A stretch of 64,000 nt of DNA from Apiotrichum sp. Y4204 (lineage: Eukaryota; Basidiomycota; Tremellomycetes; Trichosporonales; Trichosporonaceae), in the NCBI GenBank assembly GCA_025531455.1, contig JAMYHL010000056.1, positions 202,144 through 266,143 on the forward strand, in the 5' to 3' direction. The notes under the pieces are model-generated. The model ran no database searches. It had not been told where the DNA came from and saw only the letters and a list, made by a program, of their open reading frames with translations. Of the stretch, positions 9,824 to 22,200 are shown piece after piece. A program made the position numbers and the translations under genes. Positions within the stretch are counted from its first letter, which is position 1, and every line of letters begins with the position of its first letter.

Positions 9824-11005
9824 CTATGCTGCTTCCTCCTCCTCCTGCCTCCTTATCTGTTCTTCTAACCTTTCCCTTTCCTTTTGGCGCATCCGAAGGA
9901 GAGTTGCGCTTTCGAATGCCGACTTAAGAGCTGTTTCTTCAGATGACTTGGAGCCAAAGTCAGGCACAGAGAAAAACGATGGCGCGGACGACAAGTTGCA
10001 GGACGCGAACGGGGTCGACGCAAAAGCCGGACGACTCTCGGCAGAGGCCACGGACGGCGGAGTGGACGCAGGCGGGCCGGATGGTGGGGGTGGAGCTGCA
10101 CTGGTTGGGGGTTGCTCAGAGGGGGAAGCATACTTTTCCGCCCACGCAAGCCACTCAGGCTCCCCCTGCGCCCACTTAGCCTTCGCGCCCTTCTCGATTG
10201 GGACTCCTCGCTCAGCGTGATCACGGGAATTGTCGCGAAGGCATGCCCAGCATCCACCCCAATTCCCTGGGGCAAACTCAACGACGGCGCGCGGTCCACG
10301 AGCCTTCTGACCTTCCTTCATCTTGGCGGGAAGGATAACGATGTCGGACACGGCACCGTAGCGTACGAGAGTGGACGCAAGCGCTTCTTCGGTTCCAAGC
10401 AAAGTATTTGGGGAGAGCTGAATAGTGAGAGTAAGATCTAAGGGACCGATGGGCGGCGGTTTTGGCTTTGCTGTCGCAGTCTCTCGCACTTGAGGTTCCG
10501 GTGCCTGTTTGGCAGCCGCCGCAGCTGTGGCACGCAAGCGGGCTTCCTCGACCATCCTTCGACCGGCATCACGAACGGCTTCCTCGTCGGCTGCTGCTCT
10601 TCGGTGTTTGACGGCCTCAGTACGAGCGCGTTTTGCTTCCTCTTCTCTCCGCATGAGGTCCTCCACGCCCGCTTTTCGCTTCGCGTCCATCTCGGCACGG
10701 CGAGCGGCCGCGGCCCGGCTCTGCTGCAACTTCGTGTCGATGAAGTTGCGCTTTGCGGGGTCGGTGAGGATCGCCAGAGAGAGCGATATAATGTGGAAAT
10801 TTGCGGCCGCCTCCGGCCCAGCGTGCTATCGGTCAGCACAGTGTGGCAGTACGGCAGGAAGGAGATATTCACGTACCTTGTCTGGATGGCATGTCAATGC
10901 TTTTTTCCTATACGCCTTTTTGATCTCCTTCTCCGTTGCCGAAGACTCGATACCCAGGGCATCATACGGGTCGATCTCGCGCTCCTCCTCCGTAAGAAGC
11001 GCCAT
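9824..11005 (-). CDS. CWF23: DNAJC17/Cwf23-type J-protein with RRM-like region
   Basis: Spliceosome-associated Hsp40. Exons (minus): 11005-10877 and 10825-9824, with a 51-nt intron (376 residues). Residues 1-43 ([20 protein letters not shown], then [13 protein letters not shown]) are a J domain with an intact HPD at 40-42, the site that stimulates Hsp70 ATPase. The join continues ...[14 protein letters not shown] into helix IV. A charged helix rich in Arg, Glu and Ala follows, then a weak RRM-like stretch ([14 protein letters not shown] ... [11 protein letters not shown]), the domain order of DNAJC17 and S. pombe Cwf23. The C-terminus [20 protein letters not shown] is also family-like. The start at 11005 ([10 protein letters not shown]) is preferred over an in-frame ATG eight codons upstream because acidic residues normally lead straight into the J domain. 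Confidence 0.88.
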
Positions 11006-11552
11006 TGTGACGGATGGTGAAAACGACAACGATGAACGGCGATGGTGTTATGACAATGATAACTGCCAAAGTGAATTAGGGAAGGACAAGATGGTTGGCG
11101 GTTTTGCCACCCGATGTGCTCACAAGTATGTGACGTGTCATTTCTGTGGGGTACGTTTGTGTTATATGGTCACGTGATGTTAGAGTGAATCAGGTGCGAA
11201 GGCCATGCGAGGCCATGCGAGATGGGCATTAATCGTATAATCGTGTCCGTGATTGGTCCGAGCCGGCACGAGTCCGCGAGTCCGGAATCTGATAACAGCC
11301 CATGGTCAAGAGCTAAGAGGCCAAGATTCCACTCCTGAGCTCGCCGATGCACCGGTCCGCGCCATCTTCAGGCATTCTGCATGTTGCACAACCATCTTCG
11401 TCTCGAACATTTCGTCTGTTGCTCAACGTCCCTGTTTCAGTCCCCGTCGCCACTCATCAAGTTGAGCTCAGTCTTTTCGCATCTCGGCGACTCCATTGCA
11501 ACAACGCTGGGATCAGATCGCCCCGATTGTGTTTAGTTCAGCAGCTTGGCAA
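11006..11552. promoter_or_regulatory. Upstream region shared by the J-protein and BolA genes
   Basis: Divergent 547-bp interval. A short tandem GAGGCCATGC unit occurs twice near 11202-11221. Upstream in-frame ATG codons for BolA exist (11496), so its leader may include part of this region. I see no other gene. Confidence 0.4.
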
Positions 11553-12666
11553 ATGCTTTCCCAGCGTCCCCCTTCCCTGCTCAAGCGCTTCTGGCTCCAC
11601 AGCCTCCGCCGCCCCGCTACCGCGCCTATCGTCACCGCTCCTCCGACGACTACTTTGCGAATGGCTTCCACAGCTTCTTCGGAGTCGACCGGACGCACTC
11701 CAGTTCGCATCCCTGGCCCCCTCGAGACGGCTATGCAGCAGAAGGTGAGCATGACTCTCGCTCAGATTTGGAGAAGGTCTGGGTTGTTTTGCAGAGTGAT
11801 GGGCAGTTGAGTGGACGCCACCCGTAAGCATCCAGCCGTTATTTGCAGTGGGGCATCGTGAGCGCAAAGGCGCAACATCTGTGCCACCCAGGACTCCCCA
11901 CCGCTGCTCTATTAGTGGTGCACACCTAGTCATCAAGTATGGCGGTGCGGTCGATGTTTGCCACACGGGCATTTGATACTTGGTCAGCTTGTCGGTTACG
12001 GGTTGCACCGTGTTAAGGTGTTGCGCTCATCGCGATCGCTGTTCGAAATTCAAGCCCTTAAGACAGGAGGTTGTGCTAATGACTCTCAGCTCATTGAGGC
12101 ATTCAAGCCAACCCTGATTCGTATCTCGAACGACTCCAGCAAACACTCTCACCATGCCCCGATGCGCGCCATCGGTGGAGGATCGGGTGAAACCCGTAAG
12201 TCGTTGCAACAGACTACTTGATTTGCTGTCGAAACAATACTGATGTCGCGATAATCTGATTTACTGTCCTCGACTCCGTGTTCTGAATATCGTGTGTCAC
12301 TCATCATCGGTTCTCGCATCTGTCGGTTATCGATTTTCGTGGGTGCGATCTCTCACAACTAAATGCCGCACTCTCGACCATTTCGGCCATGCATTCTGGT
12401 TTGTTGTGCCATTACGAACCTCTCATCGTTGAAGGCACTTTTCCGGATTAACGGACGCGTCGACATCTCCCGTGCTGCGAAACCAACGGCTACATTACAC
12501 AGACTTCGCTGTTGCCATTGTGTCGGAGGAGTTTGCGGGGAAGACCCAGATCGCCCGTCACCGTCTTGTCAACGGCCTGCTGAAGGACGAGTTTGACGCC
12601 GGGCTTCACGCTCTGAGCCTTCGCCTGAAGACACCCCAAGAGTGGGAGAAGGGTGAAAGGGCATAG
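11553..12666 (+). CDS. BOL1: BolA-family protein with mitochondrial presequence (BOLA1-like)
   Basis: Exons: 11553-11744, 12090-12195, 12503-12666 (153 residues). The first 30 residues (MLSQRPPSLLKRFWLHSLRR) are Arg/Ser/Leu-rich without acidic residues, as in a mitochondrial import signal. The BolA core follows: an early LETAMQQKLIEAF helix, SSKHSHHAPMRAIGGGSGET with the conserved His region, HFAVAIVSEEFAGKTQIARH with the Arg-His pair, and LHALSLRLKTPQEWEKGE at the end. BOLA1-type proteins work with monothiol glutaredoxin in mitochondrial Fe-S cluster handling. Introns of 345 and 307 nt are several times longer than most others in this window; the second contains no clear exon. An ATG at 11496 in the same frame would add 19 residues; the nearer one gives a cleaner targeting peptide. 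Confidence 0.85.
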
Positions 12667-15600
12667 ATTGCGGCACCGGACTGTCCATTTCTGTTTGTGA
12701 TATGAAGCAGGGTTGAACGATGTAAGGATTATCGCAGTTTAGGTAGTGGCTGGCGGAGTAACATGTCAGCAAACCTTGTACCAACCCATTACGGCATTCT
12801 CCTGGACGGGGACGAACCTGGGACGCCCAACAGCATGTATGCGACCCCATGTTTGATATCATCCGTGAGGTGACACAGGCACAACCAAGCGTCGAGTAGA
12901 CGGGTCGACGGGATCCAGAACCCAACGTAAGCCGCACGACTGTCGACAGCTCGCCGTTCCCCGCATGATGACAACCCATCCTGTGTTCTCTTGTATTCTC
13001 CGGCTCCGCCAGGGCCGGCAACGTCAGGCATCTCCATGTTCACACGGCTCCGTACCGAACTGGAACGTGACTGGTTCGCAGACAAAAGGGAACCGTTGTT
13101 GTCTAAACCTAAACCCAAAATAGGACATTTGATCGAGAGGTACTGTTGTCATTGGTGGCAGGTCCAGCGTGGTGCGGCTGTTGGCGTGGACGCGTGGTTC
13201 GATTGGCATCGGCCACCAACGGATGGCAGCTTAGAATAACGATCCCTCTTGTTGAGCCTCGACAGGATGTGGACCGGAACTAGAGGTTACCTGGAACCTT
13301 CGAGGCGGCAGTTATTTCAGTCGTGGAGCGGAGGAGAGTCGACACCCGTCCAAATTCGGTGCTGCCACGATCGAAATGTCGATGTCGGCGGTTGCCACCA
13401 ATCCGGCGGTCATCTTGCACTCGGTCCTGCAGCTCTCATCTCTGGACATCACACGACATTGGACTGCCGCAACAATATATTTTTATTATGCCCACAATCC
13501 ATCGACGTCCCAATCGACAACTTGGGCAGTGCCAGAGTGCTTGGTGTGGTCGGAGTTCCTTCTCACCCCACCGTCGAATATCAGACGCGTCAATCTCGAT
13601 ATCTACACCTATGTGTCAGCCATCGAGCTGCGGTGTTACTGTGAATCTCAGGACTAGTAGGGGATGCTTGCTTTCATGTGACGACCTTGACCCATACTAG
13701 TATCTGCAAGTAGCCTCTGGAAGTATCTGCCGTTTTGCCTGGTGGCCCTCTCAACCTGGATAAAGCCTTCCGTCACGAATGCGTATACCTGCGACTTCCA
13801 AGACCAGCGCGAGAGGGACAGGGCATGGCTGCTTTAACTTAAGCATCGATATCTGCAAACCAGACACCTAGAATGCAGCACACCAGTTTACCACGCTCAT
13901 GGGGTTATGGTTCGTGTGATCCACGATGCATCTCCGCAACGACAATCTTGTGGTTATCCCCGCTCACAGCGGTAGCTGTAAGAAATGTTACGCGTCACGG
14001 GCTTTTTACTCATTATTTTTACAATATTGGACGGGGTTTATGGCGCCAGACACCACTCTCCGCTCTTTGAACCACTCTCCGCTCCGTTGGTGGATGTGAG
14101 CTTCTTTTGCTACGCTCACGGAAGTTATCAAACACCCGAGCAATCTTGGCTGCCGCATAGAGACATTTGATGAGCACTGTCTTTGAAATTCTCCGGGTCG
14201 AGGTTGTTCTCATCGTCGACGGGGCTCGCCCGAAACAACCGCCTCCAAAGACATTCGCAGACTTCGAACGCCATTTCATCTCTCGTCCGAATGTATATCC
14301 TCGTAATATGACTCCACCAAAATCATTGTCCGCGTCTCAATGGATGGTTGGACGAATCTATCCTCATGGTCGGCTGAATGGCAATTGAGATGTTTCCGAG
14401 GTCGACATTGGTCTGTGCCACGTTGGTAGGTCACACAACTGTTAAAAGCAATTTAGCCGTGTCGGAGAATAATCGAGGACGATGCGATAGTGAGAATTCG
14501 GCTGTCCGGGGCCCGAAATCTGAAGTTGACAGTGCATGGCTGCTCAACGGTCCTCGTGGTTTGGTCGCCACGGTCGCGTCGTCGAGTGAGGAGTGCCACA
14601 TACCTCCTCTAGCCTTTCAACGTGCGACAAGCCCGCAAGCGCCCCGTGTTACTTGGCGTGGTGGCACCCCCCAGGGCGGGGGAGGTGCTAGGCCTCCGTG
14701 TCTGGCGGCCACGATTGGCCCACGGGAACCTGGAGGATGGGTTTCACGCTGCTTGGCGCGCGGTGCTCAAGTTCGTGCACCCCTCATTCGCCGCGCACCA
14801 GCACATCCGATGGGGCGGCAGAAACTGACATCTGACCCGAGCGGCAGTGTGGCGGCGGTGTGGCTTGGTCAGCCGTGCAGCCGTCCGCCTCACAACTACG
14901 TCAGGCGCACATTTCGTACACTCGTCGATCTCCTCCCCCCTCCCTTGCTTGCCGAAGCGTGACGCAAGATGATGTGCACCTGCGATACGTCGCGGCTCAT
15001 GAAAGACACTCGAGCCGTGGAGCGGGCTCCCGCTTCCAATATGCTTCCTGGCATCTCAAACCCCGCCGCATTTTCATTTTAGCAAGTTGTCATTCGTCGG
15101 TCTTAGCGTGTTATCTCTTATTTTTCTGCATGGGGGCAAAAGGGCAGGATGGGTCTGAGGCAACGATGCAACCGCGCCGTGCTAACGAGAGGATGTGTGA
15201 TATCACATTGGCTTGTCGTGATGTGGCACGTCCCACATGATACCCACCCTGCGCGCCCTTCTCAGGTTTGTAGATCCGCCACAATCGTGACCAAGTGCAT
15301 AAGCGTGTCATTAGATCCTTACGAACTGTGGGGCCACTCTCTTGGCCAATATATTATGCAGCGTGTACGCGCAACGTCCCCCGCTGCCGTTAGTTCCGTC
15401 CAGACAATCGGTTAAGAATGTCGGACCGGCTATTATTCTCCTATTCTGCGACGTATTATGCCATCATATCGTATGCGACCCAATCTTTGCAACCAGGGGA
15501 ACACTCCTGGTTGTGCTACCCTTACGATTAGATTCAATTCATCACGTTCATGCCGCACGCATAATAACGTACTGCATGCTCCTTTCGGCAGCCGTGTGCA

Positions 15601-16333
15601 TGCGGTACGCACTACAGTCCACGAACCAGCAAGCTCATAGATGGCTCCCATGATGACGACTGGACGCGGGAGGGCGAGAGGAGAGGTTGGTGGTCGGCGG
15701 GACAGGGCACCTGATGAACTGGAATATGTGTGCCTGCTGTCCACAAATCTCGGCCGCACCTCTGGCTCGGTCAAGGCGAGATCCGAGCGAGCTGTGCCGA
15801 AGCTTGTGCCTCGACGCCCCGAGGGGCCTTTGAGCCCGTGTGTGCGGTCGACGCCACTTTGTTCCTCTCGGCGCTGTTCCTATGCTCCGAACGATCACAT
15901 TGTCTTAGTGCACTCCACTAGCGCATCGGGAGATCTACCGATGGATCTGGTCGCGGCGACCAGGGTCCTGGGATCTAGTGCTGGACGTAAAATGCCTCAG
16001 ACGGTGGGCGAGATAATGACCAGTTCCATCGAACCTGGAACTTCAAGCTCTCAGCATGCTGGCAAGAGAGGCAAGGCGAGCAAGGCAGTCAAAGGCAGCG
16101 GGCGCACGCAACAGACAGCCAGGGTTGCACACTGTACATGGTCTCTTTCGATCTGTTCCTGTCGGTTGAACGGGGAATTCTTTTCTGCCTCCGGAATCTT
16201 CTGTTCATTTCGTTGGCTCGCGGGAACTCCACAATGAGAGAAACAACCGTGGTCCGTGTGGGTCTGACCGACTCCTGGCTGTTGCGTTTGATACTCTGGT
16301 CTTCCATTACGATATCAAGCCAACCGCGGCTGC
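12667..16333. other. Gene-poor region
   Basis: About 3.7 kb in which I find no recognisable protein family, RNA gene or transposon end. Open frames reach about 200 codons but have no family resemblance and overlap each other on both strands, as expected by chance in GC-rich DNA. One 61-codon frame at 13985-14170 begins like a signal peptide (see findings). Confidence 0.5.
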
Positions 16334-16975
16334 ATGGCCATTGGTGCATTGCTGGCCCTATATCCGCAATCCGTCAGCACCCAGGCCTTTCACATGACAA
16401 GCCTCCAGTTTCCGTTCGCCCCCCCCTGGAGCACTTACGTTTCTCCGGAACAACAGGCAACGGTTATAACTTTGATGCCCAAGACACCGTCCTGTCCTGC
16501 ATCGTACATGGGGTCGAGAGTCACGAGAGTGCATGTGGTACAGCCCACCCGCTGGACTGTTCTGGCCCTGAACCAAAGATCCACAAAAACAGGACCGAGC
16601 AGTTCGAATGCACCCAATCCTGAAAGATGGCGCAAGCATGGACGAGTTCGTCCATTGCATGGCAACCAGGACCGAGATAGCCGTCCATCCGGCCAGCCCC
16701 CAGCGCGGGAGTTCTTGCCATTATCCCTGTCTTTGTTCACGGCGCCGCGGAGATCCCGGTGCGTTCAAGGGTCAGAGGGGGGGGAGGAGCGGGCCAGTGC
16801 CATGTGCTTGCCACAATACCCGGTTCACCCAGTCCGGCGTGCTCAACGTGTCTACAGGCTCTATTCCTCAGGTCATACTGCCAAGCATGGCTGTTTTCGG
16901 GGTTATATTGGTATGTTGGCTACGTTGGCTACTGCTATCATCTGTTGTTTTCGTGGTCGGTCAACTCTATGCGCC
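16334..16975 (+). pseudogene. Probable decayed gene for a secreted, membrane-anchored protein
   Basis: Three pieces in different frames look like one protein. Piece 1 (from ATG 16334) reads MAIGALLALYPQSVSTQA, a good signal peptide, then SLQFPFAPP. At an eight-base C run (about 16418-16425) the coding sense moves to another frame: FSGTTGNGYNFDAQDTVLSC, then Cys-containing sequence to a stop at 16621. Piece 3, in the third frame, contains ASMDEFVHCMATRTE and, from about 16797, CACHNTRFTQSGVLNVSTGS followed by a strongly hydrophobic end, VILPSMAVFGVILVC and onward, to the stop at 16973-16975. Signal peptide, Cys-rich middle and hydrophobic tail fit a GPI-anchored or single-pass cell-surface protein. 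Because the frames break at least twice without plausible introns, I call it a pseudogene; sequencing error in the C run or missed introns are alternatives. Confidence 0.4.
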
Positions 16976-19291
16976 ATGATCGCTTTCTCGGCTTTCTTCG
17001 TAGGGCGCTTGCCCATGTCACAACAACACAAGCCTTTGATGCACAGCAACCAACCGTCGCGCAGGAAAATGTCCATAGATACTCATTGTTTGTATCCATC
17101 CATCCTAGTGCTTCGGCGCATCGCTGACAGGATGCCCAGATATGGGATGTGTTGAAAAAAAAATAAAACCAAGCATCACAAAACAAAAAAAAAATCCCCG
17201 TGTTCTCGTACTCGCCCTCCCGTCCCGGTCGCCCGATGGCCGTATCTATCTCTCTGATCCTGCGCTTGCGCCTCCTTGGCCTTTGCTCCTGTGCCCTATC
17301 AGTCTTCTCTGTCGCCCCTCCCTCACGACCTCGCCCTTGAACCCGTGTGGCGGCGGCGGCGGCTTGCGGCGGCTTCCAGCTCCCGACCGGTCCATGCCGG
17401 TTTCGTGCCGCGCCTGTTTACCCTGTGTGTGAGCGCGAGCTTTGTTGAGCATGCTTTGTGCGCTGCGCCTTGCCTGCAAAAAGCTGACCCCTCCGTCCAC
17501 GGACGAGCTACAATTTACCGCGTGCCGTCGTCCTGTTGTTCCTTTCATCTGGGCTGGTTCGTGCCTCTCACCCGAACCTTCAGTACCTCTGCCTATCAAC
17601 CCCTTTCCTCCTCCTCTCTCCACTCTCCGCTCCTGCACCTCTGCTCCTGGCAGTCAACCTACCAGCCAACCTAGAATGTACCGGTAAGCCGCCCATGGCG
17701 CCTCAATATGCACATGCACACCCACACTCACACCCTCATATGCCCCTCATGCCCTCATCCCCGCTCCGGCCGGCCGGCACGGTCGGCCGGCATGGATAAT
17801 TCTGTACTGGTCGATACTGTTGGATGTACAGTACTCTTTTGAGTTGCTTGTGTGGTCTGTGATGCACACTAGACCAACCATACCGTGTTCACTCGCACTT
17901 TGTGCCGCTGCCACCCGAGTCTAAGCCGAGCATCAGTTCCTTCCACTCTCATTCGGCGCAGACTGCGTCCGAGGCCGCCGGGGCAACGGTCAATAGCAAC
18001 TACTACTACAACCGGTTCCCAAACTCAGGCCCCACCGTCTCCTCCCGCATCGCACAAGGCTCAACTGGATGCCCAAGTGCAGGAGTAGTACTACAGTCTG
18101 TCTGTATCACCAGCACCAGCCGGACACTCTCTGCTTCTTCGCTCACTTCCTCCAAAAGGCTCAGTTAAGGTACCTCTCTACCTGACGTGCACTCCCCCCA
18201 GTTCCCCGTGTGCAAGTCCCTGTTGGCTGCTGGCCGACCGAACGAACGACCGACCGATCTACCGGCCGACCTGCCGACCTGCCGACCTGCCGGCCTCCTA
18301 GCTCTCGGCTTCGGCGCCATCGCGCAGTGACCTCCGTCCGCACTAAGGCTCACAAGACATCCGCGCCCACCGCTCACCCACGGCCCAAACGCGATCGTTC
18401 CAGACCCCCCTCTTCATCTCATCCATACAATCGTTTAGTACACCGAACGACCCGTGGTTCCCTCACAACATCCGTACACTTACCCATCATTACATGCCCC
18501 CCCTGCACACCCCGCACCGACTCTCAATCCCACACCGACGTTATCCTTCACTCCGTCAGTCGAACATAATCATTCCCTACGCTCTTGCATCCCGCACCAG
18601 TCGATCTCTGCTGGATTGGCCTGCGTACGCGTGTGCATAGAAATTCCCATCGACTCCCTCCTCAAACTCCCCACATCGGCTACATCGTCCTCGCCATCGA
18701 GAAGTGGGCGACTAGTCTGCAATCTAGGTGGACGATTGTGTAGGACAGGCACACACCGACATCTATCTTTGCGTTTTACCGCGGCTAGCGTCTTGTGGAT
18801 CTTATCATCGCCGGGTTGGCGTCGATCAGTTGCTGCTACTGCAACCAAGCGTGTCGCAAACACCTACCAATAGACCAGCATTCGACGCGCTTGCTTGTGA
18901 TTAAAACACAGTTTCAAGAGGACTGGTGGTCGTCACTCGTCCCAACTATATCTTCGTTCTCTCGCCCACGAGGGATTGAGTGGTTAACTGATTGCCCCGA
19001 CCTGGACTCGACGGTATCTCGTCTCGGAGTTCTCTGATCATCGTCCGCCTCTTCCCGTGCAGAATCACAAGGTGCGACATACAAACTCCGAGCTCCGAGG
19101 CGATCGACAGTGCATGTTGCTGCACCCTCAATTTCACAATCACCTGGAGATATTTGTTCATGTGCTGACCCCAACAACAGAGACGGTCGACAGTCTTTCT
19201 CAGCAATCAGCAGCCCACCTACATCCAAGGCACGTGCGCAGCCATATCCCGTCTACCATCTGTTCCACTCCTTACTCTGCCGAGTCACAAC
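16976..19291. other. Long upstream region of the Zn2Cys6 gene, probable 5' leader
   Basis: From about 17200 the plus strand is pyrimidine-rich and has few long frames, which fits a long promoter and 5' leader like those of other regulators. It includes the CGACC-type tandem repeats at 18234-18296, a GCCGGCCG/CGGCCGGC hairpin near 17769-17791, and small upstream ORFs such as a His-rich 34-codon frame at 17695-17799. No protein-coding exon is supported. Confidence 0.45.
18234..18296. repeat. Tandem CGAC/GACCTGCC repeat
   Basis: Runs of CGAC units grade into three near-identical GACCTGCC units. Non-coding, in the presumed leader of the downstream transcription factor. Confidence 0.7.
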
Positions 19292-22200
19292 ATGCAGCGA
19301 GACCGCGACGAACGAGAACGCGAAAGGGCGTATGATAGGGAGCGCGAATATGCCCGCGAAGTGCGTGAACGGGATCGCTTCCCACCCCCACCTCCGGTAC
19401 GCTCCTCCTCGTTCATGCATGGTCTCCCTCCGCCAAGCATGTCTGTGCCTCGTGGATACTACCCCCCGTCTCCGAGCATTGGTGTCGGCAGTCGTGGCGA
19501 CATGCTGCCTGGAGGTGGCGGACATGATCCAGCAGGATGGGGCAATGGGGCACGCGGTACTGCCCCTCCTGGAATAGGGTCAGCAGGGTCACCCGTCGTA
19601 GCCGCCAACGAGCTGCGTAGCGGATCGTCCCGTTGGAGTCCTCCGGCGTCGTCTATATCCCGGTCTCCCACGCGCCGCTTTGACCGGCTTCCAAGCTTGG
19701 CTGACTATCCCCCCCTTCCCGGCGGTGGATCGGGCGGACCACCTGGCGGAGGGCATCCGCTGTCCGGTCATCATCCCCCTCGTCACTGGGAAGGCCCGCC
19801 CGTGCCCACGTTTCACCGCGATGTTCCGAGGGATGAGGGCCCAGTTGGCGGCGGGTCGGAGCCGATGATGGATGAAAGCCCTGCGCCATCTTCCGCTCGT
19901 ACCTCTGCCACAAAGCATACAGCACCCTCCGGTGAGGAAGAACAACCCCGCAAGAAGAAACGCCGACAGGCATTCAGTTGTAACGAGTGCGCGAAGCGCA
20001 AGCAAAAGTGCAATCGCCAGACGCCATGCCAGCACTGCGTGAGCCGAAAGGTAGAGGCTCTCTGTATTTCGTCTGCGGAAGCAAGGGAACGGGCTCTGGC
20101 ACAGGCATCGAGTGGGGTGGAAAATACATCTCCTTCCGTTTCCCGTTCAAAAGTCAAAGTGGAGCCCGTGGATCGCAAACCATCCACTGCTGGGACGGAG
20201 GAGAGGCCACCCAGTAGCTCCGAGCCCACACCAACTCTCTCGGCCCGTGTTAGCAAGGTTGAAAAAATGGTGAACGCCTTGCTGAACTGTGTGGATGGCG
20301 TTCAGTCGTCGTCAGCTCTCGCCGAGTGGCGTCAACGTGAGTGTTTTGTGATATCACTCATTGATGTTCTTTTTGTATTACCGTCACTGATAATACCCAG
20401 TTCATCCTATGGCGAAATCACCTCCGCCCCACCGTCCATCTCTGGATCCTCTGGGCACTAATGCTCAGTCAGGCTCATCGGGAACGTCCAGCGAATCTTG
20501 GGTGCAGAATGCTTCTCGACCGCAAGGCGATAGCCAGAGCCAAGCTCTCGGGCTCGACTATAGTGCTACGGTCGGAGAACAACTGGAAAACATTGTCGAC
20601 GAGGGTCCTGTTCCTGTAGTATGTGGCTTGAACGATTCCATTTGCAGACGCTAACATCTGAGTAGCTTCAGAAATCTGCCCAGGATCTTCCACCAAAGGA
20701 TTTTAGCGACAAACTTGTTGACTTCTTCTTCGAGGAGGTTAATCATCTACAGTATCCGATCGACCAGCGGTTGTTCCGCCATGGTGAGTCAGCCCCTGTT
20801 GGGGAGAAATTTTCTTGACGTTCCGCGGGGTGTATTGATTGACACTGGTAGCCTACGAGTCCGTCTACGCTTCGCAGAGCGAGGGAACATCTTCCGTACT
20901 CGGTTTGCCTTTAGTTCTGGCCGTACTTGCGACGGCTATGCGGTTCGCACCAACTGAGTTGGCCGGGCAAGAGCACATTCGGCTGAAGCGGAGCATCAAG
21001 CTGTGCTGGGCTGCCTACTTTTCAGTTGGCATCTCGTCGGCAGTGAATCCGGAGAACCTTCAGCTTGTTGAGGCACGAATACTGGTGAGTAATAGGGCGC
21101 ACGTTTACACGCTAGTTCTTCTTCGTCCACTAGCCCTGGCCTGCTGCTGGACCTGGCATGTCATTCAACCCGTTCTGTGGGATCCGGTATTGACTTCATT
21201 CAGATCGGGTTACACCTCATCTTTGTTGGTCGGGAGCATCTCAAGGCTGCATGGCTCATGTTCACAACGGCTGTACCTTTGGCAATGAGCATGGGCCTTC
21301 ATCTTGAGAGTCCCCATCTCAGGATCGATGATTACATTGGCGAATACCGCAAGCGCCTTTGGGCGTACCTCTGCCACGCTGAAGCGACTTTATCGTGCCT
21401 CACTGGTCGGCCTCGCTCGATTGACCCCTCCTCGTTGGTCAACTCGTTACCCAGCAACATGGACTTGCAGGACTTGGTTGATGCCAGTGCTATCGGGAGG
21501 CCGCCCACAGCAGTTTCCAAGCCACTTACGGATCCAACACTCGCAACGTTTTCCATTTTGCGAAAGCAACTGGCGGGTATAGTCAACCGCATGATCACCT
21601 TGAACCACAAATTCAATCCGCCGTCGGACGACTACGCTGATGTGGTGTCTACCCATAAGGACCTAATTTCTTTTCGCGATAGCCTGCCGCCGTATTTCCG
21701 ATCTGAAAATCCTGATCTTTCCCAAAACAAGTGTGGGTGCTGATCGCAGCTCAGTTCACAATGCTGACCATTCAGATCATAAATATCTGCCTGTGCATCG
21801 CCACTATCTGCACGCCGAGATTCTGCAACTCTTGATCATTCTCCATCGGCCCTGGTTCCTCAGGCAGCTCCGTGGCGAAAGGTATGCCCTTTCGCGCAGA
21901 GCGATCTGGGATGCCACGGTGGCAAGCCACAAGCTTGTGAGTATACTACTTTACCTGTTGCAGCCTGTTTTTTTGACTTCTCTAGTATCAAAGTGTTCCC
22001 AGAGAGTTGCCACAGTTTGCGATAGATATTGCGACCACAATTCCCGAATCTGTAAGTCGTACCGTCTATGGCTCATGTGGTGCTCGGATGCTGATTGTAG
22101 ACTATCGCGCTGTATGCGGGTATCGGCCTGCTTGTGGACGCTAAGTCAAAGCATGCGGCCTTCATGAAGCCAATAGTATCCGACTTCGTGCAACGTCACC

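Noticed and set aside
12010..12070. Possible tRNA fragment (TGTTCGAAATTC) in BolA intron 1
   Set aside because: No cloverleaf can be drawn around it.
13376..13657. 93-codon plus-strand frame with a natural-looking C-terminus
   Set aside because: No domain, no conserved motif and two other long frames overlapping it.
14378..14962. 194-codon plus-strand open frame
   Set aside because: No recognisable domain and no splice or promoter context; composition like random GC-rich translation.
15641..16237. 198-codon plus-strand open frame
   Set aside because: Ser/Arg-rich with no family resemblance; overlaps other frames on both strands, as expected by chance at this GC content.
16590..16625. Possible tRNA T-arm (GTTCGAAT)
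   Set aside because: Flanking bases do not pair as a T stem and no acceptor or D arm is present.
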